The translations under genes were made by a program, and so were the position numbers. Below are positions 43,666 through 52,023 of a stretch of 64,000 nt of DNA, one piece after another. Position 1 is the first letter of the stretch, and the number at the start of each line of letters is the position of its first letter. A model generated the notes under the pieces. The model saw only the letters and a list, made by a program, of their open reading frames with translations, was not told the DNA's origin and ran no database searches. This stretch comes from JBCBSS01 sp039819065 (GTDB lineage Bacteria > Bacteroidota > Bacteroidia > Cytophagales > Cyclobacteriaceae): NCBI GenBank assembly GCA_039819065.1, contig JBCBSS010000006.1, positions 1 through 64,000 on the forward strand, given 5' to 3'.

Positions 43666-44271
43666 ATGACTATCGACTTTACTCTTGTATGTCTGCAAAC
43701 GATTTTTCTCATGCTCTATGGGATGAATGGCATGGTTGAGTCCATTGCTAATGACAAAAGGCGTTGGATAGCGACTTTTGCCGCTTTTTTGATGGGTTCC
43801 ATGTTTTGTATTTTTCTAGAGAACCATGTAAAAAGCAATATTCAATTGATTTTACTATTGCTTTTGGGGTTGGATTACCTAATCCACTTACGAGTTTCTG
43901 ATGCTCGCAGCCCAGGAAAAACACTAGTCTCAGCCTTGATAGCTTTTATGGCTTATAGCTCGATGCATTTTCAACTAGAACTGAACATGGTATGGCTAGT
44001 CGTTCCGTTTTTCTTGGTGGCTAACATTGGGATAATCAATAAGTGGCCTGACTTTCTTACGAACTTACAAGAGTATTTTCTAAAAGCCGGAGCACTAATC
44101 ACCTTACTCTTTATGCTGGAACCTGTGGCTATAAGCGTGCAGCAAAACCTAAAACCAGTGGCTACTATTCCTATATCCTCCATTATCAATACACAAAACT
44201 TCTTGCTGCTAGGTGCACTATTGGTGCTGGTGCTGGGAGGCTTTTTGTGGAAAGAAAAATTAAGACCTTGA
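43666..44271 (+). CDS. multi-pass membrane protein of the RS4 operon
   Basis: A 201-residue protein that is almost wholly hydrophobic, with six or seven predicted membrane segments (for example TLVCLQTIFLMLYGM, FAAFLMGSMFCIFL, LILLLLLGLDYLIHL, LLLGALLVLVLGGFLW) and short polar loops. I do not recognise the family. It opens the riboswitch-controlled operon and ends four bases before the ExbB-like gene, so it is likely a component of the same membrane complex or a transporter for its metal or tetrapyrrole substrate. Confidence 0.75.
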   Translation: MTIDFTLVCLQTIFLMLYGMNGMVESIANDKRRWIATFAAFLMGSMFCIFLENHVKSNIQLILLLLLGLDYLIHLRVSDARSPGKTLVSALIAFMAYSSMHFQLELNMVWLVVPFFLVANIGIINKWPDFLTNLQEYFLKAGALITLLFMLEPVAISVQQNLKPVATIPISSIINTQNFLLLGALLVLVLGGFLWKEKLRP

Positions 44272-44275
44272 ACAT

Positions 44276-44854
44276 ATGAATATTCTAGAATCGACCTTAC
44301 TGGCCATTGCCAACCTGCTTTACTATCCCGTCATTGGAGGTGTGCTGTTTGTATTGGCGCATCAAGCAGTTGCGGTGGGCAAGTTGATGAGCGAACTGAA
44401 GCAGAGACGCAGCCAAAATTTTAAAAGGGTCAAAGCTTTTGAAGCAGAATGCAAAGATTATTTCAATGCACCTGCGTCGACCTACAAAGCCATCGAGTCA
44501 GACCTTATCTACAAGCTTCGCAAGTGGCATCAAAGCTACGGCAAGTCGCTCAGCGCGAACCGCTTAATGATCAAGGTGGGGCCTTCTTTGGGGCTTATGG
44601 GTACGTTGATCCCCATGGGAACGGCGCTCGCATCCCTGTCTCAAGGTGACCTCATGATTATGTCCGCCAATATGGTAACTGCATTTACTACCACGGTAGT
44701 CGGTATGGCTTGCGGGCTGACCGCTTTTCTGATGCATTTCAAGCAAAACGAATGGATGAAAAGAGACCTACTAGAATGTGAGTCCTTTTGTGAAAGGAGT
44801 CTAGTAGAATGGGAAACTGCGGAAGCACAAACAGAAAAACTAATCAACAGTTAA
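44276..44854 (+). CDS. MotA/TolQ/ExbB-family proton channel protein
   Basis: A 192-residue inner-membrane protein with three membrane segments (about residues 10-30, 100-120 and 130-155). The ExbB/TolQ core is visible as RLMIKVGPSLGLMGTLIPMG, followed by ALASLSQGDLMIMSANMVTA and FTTTVVGMACGLTAFL, the usual proton-channel helices. In ExbB-ExbD and MotA-MotB this protein couples proton flow to a partner; here the partner is probably the DUF2149 protein. Close spacing on both sides indicates one operon with the CobN-like gene. Confidence 0.9.
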   Translation: MNILESTLLAIANLLYYPVIGGVLFVLAHQAVAVGKLMSELKQRRSQNFKRVKAFEAECKDYFNAPASTYKAIESDLIYKLRKWHQSYGKSLSANRLMIKVGPSLGLMGTLIPMGTALASLSQGDLMIMSANMVTAFTTTVVGMACGLTAFLMHFKQNEWMKRDLLECESFCERSLVEWETAEAQTEKLINS

Positions 44855-44862
44855 AACACGGG

Positions 44863-45207
44863 ATGATGAGTATACTTAGAAAACGTTCGTTGATCAATGA
44901 AGAATTTACGACAGAAGAAGACCCCATCAGCGGTATGGCTAATCTCTTCGATGTGAGTATGGTATTCATTGTAGCACTATTCTTTGCCCTTTTCATGGCG
45001 TACAGCACCCTCGATCTATTCAACCCCGATTCTGAATTGGTCATCACTAAAACTTTGCCCAATGGCGAAATTCAAATCATTACCAAAAAGGGGAAAGATG
45101 TCAAAATTGAAAAAGTGACTGAGACCAGTGAATCGGGAAGAGGGGTAAAACTTGGAACCGCTTACAAGCTCGAAGATGGGCGGGTTATCTACATACCAGA
45201 AGAATGA
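44863..45207 (+). CDS. DUF2149 protein, probable ExbD-like partner
   Basis: The 114-residue product starts at the ATG at 44863 (MMSILRKRS), nine bases after the ExbB-like stop; a longer frame overlaps that gene. The DUF2149 motif is EDPISGMANLFDVSMVFIVA, an acidic/polar patch running into a single membrane helix, followed by a small periplasmic domain (LPNGEIQIITKKGKDVKIEK, YKLEDGRVIYIPEE). The Asp at the start of the helix is in the place of the proton-carrying Asp of ExbD/MotB; that functional reading is inference. This protein type recurs beside ExbB-like and CobN-like genes. Confidence 0.88.
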   Translation: MMSILRKRSLINEEFTTEEDPISGMANLFDVSMVFIVALFFALFMAYSTLDLFNPDSELVITKTLPNGEIQIITKKGKDVKIEKVTETSESGRGVKLGTAYKLEDGRVIYIPEE

Positions 45208-45210
45208 AGC

Positions 45211-45335
45211 TGTCTCAAAAGCTGTCTTTTCGACCATCGGGAGAAATCTTACTCGAATCAAAGTATTGATTATCAGGAGAGTAAGATTTCTCATCCCGAT
45301 TAATCGGGATGACACTACAACGGGCTTTTGAAACA
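45211..45335 (+). repeat. 125-base palindromic element, copy 1
   Basis: Ends TGTCTCAAAAGC and GCTTTTGAAACA form near-perfect terminal inverted repeats. Inside, GAGAAATCTTACTC pairs with GAGTAAGATTTCTC, and ATCCCGATTAATCGGGAT forms a second hairpin. It has a homologue in reverse orientation at 60754-60879. It begins three bases after the DUF2149 stop, inside the CobN-like operon. No ORF inside; it looks like a MITE- or REP-type element. Confidence 0.85.
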
Positions 45336-45403
45336 CCCTCATTTATGAATTCAATATTTAGCTCAATATCAATTACTCCAGACGCTGACATCTTGACCAA
45401 AAT

Positions 45404-48400
45404 ATGAACCTTTACCAGGAAATGATGAAATCTATACTTCCGTTACTCTGTCTAGTCTTCCTTTTGCCAGTTGGGTATGCAAATGGTCAAAGCGACGATC
45501 AAAAAATAGATGTCGCTCTGATTCTAACCGACTCCTACCGTCTTTTAGGTGCGGGCACCGTCAAAGACGCACAGAAAGCTTTAACCTCTTACGGTGTAGA
45601 AGCACGCGTTAAGAGCTATTATCATTCAGACCTTGATCAACTCACTTACGAAACATTACGTGGTAATCAGTTGATATTCATCGATATCATCAATACCGCG
45701 AAGGTGGAGAATGTACTCCCACTTTTGAACAAAATGGCAAAAAGTGGAACAAAAGTATTTGCCATAGGCTCTAGTGAAACTTCGGGTCTTGCAGCGTACA
45801 CAGCCATCCAAATGGATGCAAAAACGATCGAATTCTACGAGCAGTCGGGACGTGATAACCTGGTAGGTATGATACTGGATCAATGCCAGCGATCATTTGG
45901 TTTCGACATTCCCCAACAAACTCCCACCACTATGCCTGAATTTGCCTTGTGCAATATTCAAAACAAAAAGGTCTATGAGGATTTTGAATCCTATCGAAAG
46001 GATTATGCCGCTTACATGCGAGGTAATCCATGGATAGCCATAAACATGTGGCGCAGCGATTTCTTATCCGAGCAATTGATTCACTTTCAGGAGTACGCTT
46101 CACAGTTTGAAGATAATGGGTTTAATGTCCTTTTCTACTATGGTTATCCTACCAAAGAAGAGGCCGAAAAACTGTTCTACAACAAAAACAAACAACTCAT
46201 ACCGGAAGTAATCCTGGCACAAGCAGCCTGGCTTGGTGCCAATCCACGTGCCAACCGGGAGCTATTTGAAAAGCTGGGCATTCCTGTCATCAATATGATC
46301 CATGTGAATCAGACTGCCGAGGAATGGATGGAAAATGATGAGGGAATTAAAATTTACAAGCGCACTAGCTCTTTGAATATTCCTGAACAAATGGGAATGG
46401 TACAGCCCATTGTGACGAGCAGCAAGGAGATAGCGAATCCTGATGCGCAGTGGACTGAAAAACGTTCTGTCTTATTCCAGGTGCAACGATTGCTCAAGCG
46501 GGTACAGAAAATGCATGTACTGCAAAACAAGCCCAATCGAGAGAAGCAAATTGCACTGATTTATTATAGCCACCCCCCGGGCAAAGAACTCTTGGGTGCC
46601 AGCTACCTCAACGTCGTACCCAATAGCCTGTATTCCATTCTTTCCAGGTTAAAAAAAGAAGGGTATAACCTGGGTACCGATCCACTTACTGAAAATGACG
46701 TTTTTGAAAAGGTCTCTACCTATGGACTTAATATCGGACAATGGGCACCGAAAGAAATAGATAAGCTGGTAGCAAAAGGAAATGCGACGCTCGTTCCGAT
46801 GGATTTGTATTTGAAATGGTATGCAAAACTGTCTCGTCCATTAAGGGAAGAAATCGAGCAACAATGGGGGAAACCGGAAGAAAGCTCCATTATGATTTGG
46901 AGGGATAAGAATAGAAAAAAATATTTTGTGATTCCATCGGTCAAATACGGCAATGTGCTGCTCACTCCCCAGCCCGTTCGTGGTTGGTCGCAAGACCTGG
47001 ATGTGATGCACCATGATATCTCCGTGCCACCGCATCACCAGTACGTGGCTTTTTATCTCTATCTGCAATTTGGCTACGATGCCGATGCTGTCGTGCATCT
47101 CGGTACACATAGCACGCTAGAATGGCTGCCCGGAAAAGAATCGGGTCTTAATCACCATGATGCCTCGGAAGCGCTCATCGGGGATTTGGTAAATGTCTAT
47201 CCCTACATTGTTGATGATGTAGGTGAGGGGCTGCAGGCCAAGCGTAGATCGGGCGCCATTATCATCGACCACATGACACCTCCGTTCGATAAAATCGGCG
47301 TCAATCCGGTTTTAGACAAACTGGAACAGCTTATTTCGGAGCATGAGATTGCGGAGGCGAAGAGTACGGCATTGGCAACAGCCAAGTTCAACGAAATATA
47401 CAAGTACGCGCAGCAGTCTGGCATTCTAGCCGATTTAAAAATGGACACCATCGTTGATGATGAGGAATTACACTACATAGAGCACTACATTGAAGAGATT
47501 CAAGAGCAACATTCTCCACTTGGCCTTCATACTTTCGGAAAACTGCCTAAGCCGGATTATATCGAAAAAAATGTGGAGGCTATCGTCTCTCAGAAAAGCG
47601 GTCTTAACCAAAAGCAGCGAAAAGCTTACGCAGACGATATCAGGCAGCGCATCATTGCCAGTGCAGAAGCCGAACTCGGTGCTTTAGTGGATGCTTTAAG
47701 CGGTAAATACATCCCGGCAAGCACGGGTAACGACCCACTCAGAAATCCTAATTCTCTACCGACCGGTAAAAACTTTTACGCTTTCGATGCGGATTACCTT
47801 CCTTCACCAGATGTCTACAAAGCTGGTGAACGATTGGCTAACGAACTTATTCAAACTTATAAGGAAGAACACAGCGGGGGTTTTCCGGATAAAGTGACCT
47901 TTAATCTATGGTCGACAGAATGTATTCGGAATGAAGGCATCATGGAATCGAAGATCTTAAATCTGTTGGGCGTAAAGCCAGTCTATGACGGGTATGGTAA
48001 AGTAGTCGATCTAGAAGTGATACCACGCCGGGTGTTGCAAAGGCCACGAGTGGATGTTGTGTTGGTTCCTTCAGGGCTATATCGGGATATTTTCCCTCAA
48101 TTGGTGCTACTGCTTGATAAAGCGGTGAAGCTGGCATCCAAGCAAGACGAGGTGGATAACTACGTACGGAAAAATACAGCTCGTCATTACAACATGTTGG
48201 TTGACAGAGGCGTGAAGAAAAGCCTGGCTACAAAGCTTTCGGAAGTACGGATTTTTTCTACACCGGATGGTGCCTACGGCACTGGAACCAACACGGTAAT
48301 TGATGCCTCCGGTAGTTGGGAGGATGATAAAGAAGTGGCGGATGTTTTTATGAACCGTATGCACTTCCCCTACAGTGATGGCTTCTGGGGAGATCAACCT

Positions 48401-49348
48401 GCTAACGATTCATTGCTGATCGCTCTTTTTGAGGAAAATCTGTCTGGCACAAAAGCTGTATTGCACAGCCGAACCTCTCACTTGTATGCGAGCCTTGATA
48501 ATGATGATTTCTTCCAGTATCTAGGGGGTACGGCCTTAGCCATTCGTGCCATCGACGGCCAATCTCCCGACGTGATTGTGTCCAACCTGACCAATCAAGG
48601 TCAGATGAAAAACGAGAAGTTGAGCTATTTCCTTAGTAAGGAGCTACAAGCGCGCTACTTCAACCCTACCTGGATCAATTCCATGCTTGACGAAGGGTAC
48701 TCCGGCGGGCGATTTGTAAGGCAGGTCACCTCTAACCTATGGGGTTGGCAAGTAACTGTTCCCGATGCTGTCGGTGAAAACAAATGGGACAACTTCTACG
48801 ATGTCTACGTGGAAGATTCTTATGACTTAGACATTGCTAAGCGTTTCGAAGAGTCGAAAAACCTGTACGCCTATCAGGTAATGATTTCTCGCATGTACGA
48901 AGCAATCAGGAAATCCTACTGGACACCTGATGCAGAAGTAAAGCAAAAGCTATTATCGGAATTTCTGGAAACGGTAGATAAAGTAGGCCTATCCTGTAAT
49001 CTGAACGTTTGCAATAACCCAAAATTGGCGAACTTCCTTGACAAGGAATTTGAGGAAGTGGAAGGTATTTCTTCCGAAAGTATAGAAAACTATCGCCAGC
49101 AATTGCGGGAAATACGCGAACGACTAGCAGCCGATGGCTTACCAAACAGCGACCAATTGGCACTGGATGCCGGAAACTCGACGGACTACTTACCCAAGAA
49201 AAACGTCAAAGGCTATAAAATCGAAGAGGTCAATGCAAAAGGTGAACCCCAATCCATCATCAACCCCTCCATTTGGAAATGGGTGGTATTAGCTCTAATC
49301 GTGTTGTATTCTATCTTTTACTTTGTCAGGAAACGTAGAAAAGCTTAA
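45404..49348 (+). CDS. CobN/HmuS-like chelatase subunit, exported and membrane-anchored
   Basis: A 1314-residue protein of the CobN/BchH large-subunit family. Conserved blocks are VHLGTHSTLEWLPGKESGLN (about residue 563), NVYPYIVDDVGEGLQAKRR, IIIDHMTPPF and, later, DGAYGTGTNTVIDASGSWED. Unlike cytoplasmic CobN it has an N-terminal signal peptide (MKSILPLLCLVFLLPVGYANG) and a C-terminal membrane helix (WKWVVLALIVLYSIFYFV) followed by RKRRKA, so the body should be periplasmic. Its operon has an ExbB-like and a DUF2149 protein and no AAA+ CobS or ChlI/ChlD genes. HmuS of the Bacteroidota hmu haem operon is the closest layout; here RS4 points to corrinoid. The ATG at 45422 is an alternative start. 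Confidence 0.88.
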   Translation: MNLYQEMMKSILPLLCLVFLLPVGYANGQSDDQKIDVALILTDSYRLLGAGTVKDAQKALTSYGVEARVKSYYHSDLDQLTYETLRGNQLIFIDIINTAKVENVLPLLNKMAKSGTKVFAIGSSETSGLAAYTAIQMDAKTIEFYEQSGRDNLVGMILDQCQRSFGFDIPQQTPTTMPEFALCNIQNKKVYEDFESYRKDYAAYMRGNPWIAINMWRSDFLSEQLIHFQEYASQFEDNGFNVLFYYGYPTKEEAEKLFYNKNKQLIPEVILAQAAWLGANPRANRELFEKLGIPVINMIHVNQTAEEWMENDEGIKIYKRTSSLNIPEQMGMVQPIVTSSKEIANPDAQWTEKRSVLFQVQRLLKRVQKMHVLQNKPNREKQIALIYYSHPPGKELLGASYLNVVPNSLYSILSRLKKEGYNLGTDPLTENDVFEKVSTYGLNIGQWAPKEIDKLVAKGNATLVPMDLYLKWYAKLSRPLREEIEQQWGKPEESSIMIWRDKNRKKYFVIPSVKYGNVLLTPQPVRGWSQDLDVMHHDISVPPHHQYVAFYLYLQFGYDADAVVHLGTHSTLEWLPGKESGLNHHDASEALIGDLVNVYPYIVDDVGEGLQAKRRSGAIIIDHMTPPFDKIGVNPVLDKLEQLISEHEIAEAKSTALATAKFNEIYKYAQQSGILADLKMDTIVDDEELHYIEHYIEEIQEQHSPLGLHTFGKLPKPDYIEKNVEAIVSQKSGLNQKQRKAYADDIRQRIIASAEAELGALVDALSGKYIPASTGNDPLRNPNSLPTGKNFYAFDADYLPSPDVYKAGERLANELIQTYKEEHSGGFPDKVTFNLWSTECIRNEGIMESKILNLLGVKPVYDGYGKVVDLEVIPRRVLQRPRVDVVLVPSGLYRDIFPQLVLLLDKAVKLASKQDEVDNYVRKNTARHYNMLVDRGVKKSLATKLSEVRIFSTPDGAYGTGTNTVIDASGSWEDDKEVADVFMNRMHFPYSDGFWGDQPANDSLLIALFEENLSGTKAVLHSRTSHLYASLDNDDFFQYLGGTALAIRAIDGQSPDVIVSNLTNQGQMKNEKLSYFLSKELQARYFNPTWINSMLDEGYSGGRFVRQVTSNLWGWQVTVPDAVGENKWDNFYDVYVEDSYDLDIAKRFEESKNLYAYQVMISRMYEAIRKSYWTPDAEVKQKLLSEFLETVDKVGLSCNLNVCNNPKLANFLDKEFEEVEGISSESIENYRQQLREIRERLAADGLPNSDQLALDAGNSTDYLPKKNVKGYKIEEVNAKGEPQSIINPSIWKWVVLALIVLYSIFYFVRKRRKA

Positions 49349-49414
49349 ATAAAAATCTTATTAGCTGTATAACGACTTAGGGCCATCTAAAAGCTCCATT
49401 TACTATATCAATCT

Positions 49415-49807
49415 ATGAACAAGCAATACATCACTAAAGGAGAAGGTCTGCCACAATGGTCAAACCCAATCAGTCATGCTGTGGTGGTCAACAACATGTG
49501 CTTTGTAAGCGGTCAATTATCAGTCAGCATCGATGGAGAGTACATTTCCGGAACGGCATTAGAAGAAGGAAGGCTGGCATTTTCTAATTTTTTTTCTGCC
49601 CTGAAAGCTGCTGGATTTGAAAAAGATGATATTGTCTTTATTGATATCGCATTTGATGACCTAAAAGACTTACCTGAAATCAATGCATTGTACATGGAGT
49701 TATTCCCTGAAGACAAAAGACCAGCACGAACTATATATCAGGCTGAGGCTTTGCCGTTCGGAGGGAAAATCAAAATAACCGGAACTGCAGTGAAGACCCT
49801 GCCCTGA
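49415..49807 (+). CDS. RidA-family protein (reactive enamine/imine deaminase type)
   Basis: A 130-residue RidA/YjgF/UK114-family protein: GLPQWSNPISHAVVVNNMCF, SGQLSVSIDGEY, FFSALKAAGFEKDDIVFIDI and the conserved Arg in KRPARTIYQAEALPFGGKI. Canonical RidA hydrolyses 2-aminoacrylate-type imines made by PLP enzymes. This member is slightly diverged and could be one of the Rid subfamilies without that activity. It lies 66 bases after the CobN-like gene on the same strand but need not be part of that operon. Confidence 0.9.
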   Translation: MNKQYITKGEGLPQWSNPISHAVVVNNMCFVSGQLSVSIDGEYISGTALEEGRLAFSNFFSALKAAGFEKDDIVFIDIAFDDLKDLPEINALYMELFPEDKRPARTIYQAEALPFGGKIKITGTAVKTLP

Positions 49808-49947
49808 ACATTACTAAGGCACCCAAAGCCAAGGTTTGTGGGGTAGTCGGGAGAGTTCTTGTATGCTCTTCCTTATTTTATGAGAAAGTGTATGAAAAAA
49901 GACTGGATGATTTAATCTAACATGAATACCAGATGAGAAGCAAAAAA

Positions 49948-49983
49948 AACTGTCATAATTCACCTTATTCGGTATGACAGTTC
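49948..49983 (+). terminator. terminator hairpin after ridA-like gene
   Basis: AACTGTCATA pairs with TATGACAGTT around a 13-base loop, followed by CTTTTTG. It is about 140 bases after the stop of the RidA-like gene. Confidence 0.65.
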
Positions 49984-50103
49984 TTTTTGCTCAATTTGGT
50001 CGTTTGTGAAGACCTGCCTATGCCGGTCAGGCAGGCACAAGCGGCGGCGAAGTTTACTTAGGCTACGTTCACACTGACTTAAATGAATGAATAGGTTAGA
50101 AAA

Positions 50104-50142
50104 CAAAAAGGGCTCTTTTGAAACTCAAAGAACCCTTTTTTT
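50104..50142. terminator. bidirectional terminator between ridA-like and paaN
   Basis: AAAAAGGG-CTCTTT and AAAGAACCCTTTTT form a stem with A-runs and T-runs on both sides, so it can stop transcripts from either strand. It lies 21 bases beyond the minus-strand paaN stop. Together with the 49948 hairpin it accounts for the 356-base gap; no gene is seen there. Confidence 0.75.
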
Positions 50143-50163
50143 ATATCATTAACAATCAAATCA

Positions 50164-51831
50164 TTAGGCGCTGGCTGGTTCTCTAAAGCCAACCCAGGTA
50201 AATCTCTTGATTACATATTCAGGGTTAGTGAAAGAAGCGTTACCGGCAGGATTTCCTCCCGTAACGTGGAAATCCGAGAATGTCGCATGCTGATTCAAAT
50301 AGATGCCTCCTACCAGATTGAAAGAAACCGGCGTAGCGGCTAACGACATTTCGTCAGCGATCTTTTCTTTTGTTTCAGCATCAGTAGTGTATGCTCCACA
50401 TGATAAGGCACCATATTTTGCCGCCATTTCTTTAGCGATAGCAATAGACTGATCGGTATCCTTGGTCTTGATCAAAAGAGCGATCGGGCCAAACAATTCC
50501 TTGCTGAAAATGTCCTTTTTGGAAGCATCAACTTCTATGACTACCGGAGTAGCGATTCGCGCATTTTTGAACATGGGGTTCTCAATAGTACGCGAACTCA
50601 ACCATACTTTTCCATCTAGCTTTTCTGCATCTTCTATACGGTCGCAAGTATTCTTATTCTGAATAGTACCTAGTACAAAAGGTCCGGCTTTAGGATTATC
50701 AACTAAACCATTGATATTATCGACAAACTTCTGGGCAAACTCATCAAAGCTTACTGTTCCTTCAGGGGTTTTGATGCCAGATTCGGGAATATAGAAGTTC
50801 TGCGGGGCAGTACACATCTGACCAGAGTACAATGCCACAGAAAAGGCCAGATTAGCCGCCACTTTATCGACATTGACAGCAGAATCTATAATAGCCGAAT
50901 TAACTCCTGTCTTCTCAGTAAATACAGCCTTTCCTTCTAATCCTTCCAGGTAAGAACCAAAAGCAGAGTTACCGGTGTAATCAATCACCTTGATATCATT
51001 ATGTTCAGCCAATTCTTTGGTGACTGGACTGTCTACCGTGTCTACTGCCAATTGGCAGATGTTAGGATCAAGTCCTTCTTCGGCCAGTACGTTTTGTATC
51101 TCAGCAACAGTGATGGCTATAGGTAGAATAGCACCAGGATGTGGTTTTACGATGGCTGAATTACCCGTCACCAACGTAGCATACAAGCCCGGTACAGAAT
51201 TCCAGGTTGGGAAGGTAGAACATCCGACGACCAGACCAATACCTTTAGGTACAGCTCTCCACTCTTTATCTAATTGAATGTTGTATTTGCCGGCAGGCTT
51301 GTCCCAGAAAGCACTACCGGGGAATCTCTTCAATTCTTCATACCCGGCAGCCACTGCCTCCAAAGCGCGGTCTGCGGCGTGAGGGCCTGAGGCTTGAAAT
51401 GCCATCATGTATCCTTGTCCAGTGGTGTGCATAGTAGCGTAAGCCACTTCGAAGAACCTCGTCTTTACTCTTTCTAGTGATTCGATTAGAATACCAGCTC
51501 GTTGTTCTGCACTGATCTTCCTCCAGCTATGAAATGCCTGATTCCCTCTTTCAATAAGTGTGTCAATAGAGAAGGTTGGATATGTAACTCCCAAAGGTTC
51601 TTGGGTATATGGAGATTCTTCAGTTCCCAACCAACCGGATGGGTTATCTTGACGCAATTCTTCAAAAGGCTTGCCTAATCCTTCCTGAAATTTGGTACGA
51701 CCGTCAGCATCCGCAGTTTCACCGTAAATCTTTGGTGAAGGGTGCTCGGGATACTGAGCGAAGAACGTCCTTTCATGAATGGCGTTTATGGCGTTATCGA
51801 GAACTTCTTTATGTTTATCGAATAAACTCAT
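50164..51831 (-). CDS. paaN: PaaN-type aldehyde dehydrogenase
   Basis: A 555-residue member of the PaaN family of aldehyde dehydrogenases. The N-terminus AIHERTFFAQYPEHPSPKIY with GETAD is characteristic of phenylacetate-degradation PaaN. The catalytic Cys is in SGQMCTAPQNFYIP, the cofactor-site segment is FGSYLEGLEGKAVFTEKTG, and the C-terminus is FTWVGFREPA. PaaN oxidises the semialdehyde formed after ring opening; the hydratase domain of the fused PaaZ is absent. A phenylacetate-CoA-ligase-like gene end at the right edge is compatible, but the rest of a paa cluster is not visible. Confidence 0.85.
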   Translation of the reverse strand: MSLFDKHKEVLDNAINAIHERTFFAQYPEHPSPKIYGETADADGRTKFQEGLGKPFEELRQDNPSGWLGTEESPYTQEPLGVTYPTFSIDTLIERGNQAFHSWRKISAEQRAGILIESLERVKTRFFEVAYATMHTTGQGYMMAFQASGPHAADRALEAVAAGYEELKRFPGSAFWDKPAGKYNIQLDKEWRAVPKGIGLVVGCSTFPTWNSVPGLYATLVTGNSAIVKPHPGAILPIAITVAEIQNVLAEEGLDPNICQLAVDTVDSPVTKELAEHNDIKVIDYTGNSAFGSYLEGLEGKAVFTEKTGVNSAIIDSAVNVDKVAANLAFSVALYSGQMCTAPQNFYIPESGIKTPEGTVSFDEFAQKFVDNINGLVDNPKAGPFVLGTIQNKNTCDRIEDAEKLDGKVWLSSRTIENPMFKNARIATPVVIEVDASKKDIFSKELFGPIALLIKTKDTDQSIAIAKEMAAKYGALSCGAYTTDAETKEKIADEMSLAATPVSFNLVGGIYLNQHATFSDFHVTGGNPAGNASFTNPEYVIKRFTWVGFREPASA

Positions 51832-52023
51832 GGCATCTAATTTTAGTTTTTTATCCTTGAGTGCTAAATTATCTTATTCTGTTTAAAGAATCGAATAAAT
51901 AACAAACGATTGCAGACAGATCAAAGGAAGTGTTGGACGGCCGACCAAGAAGTGGGAAGCCTAAACTTTTTTCAGCATTTACCTATTTAATATTCAAAGG
52001 ATTAAGACATAAAGTGGGGACAG

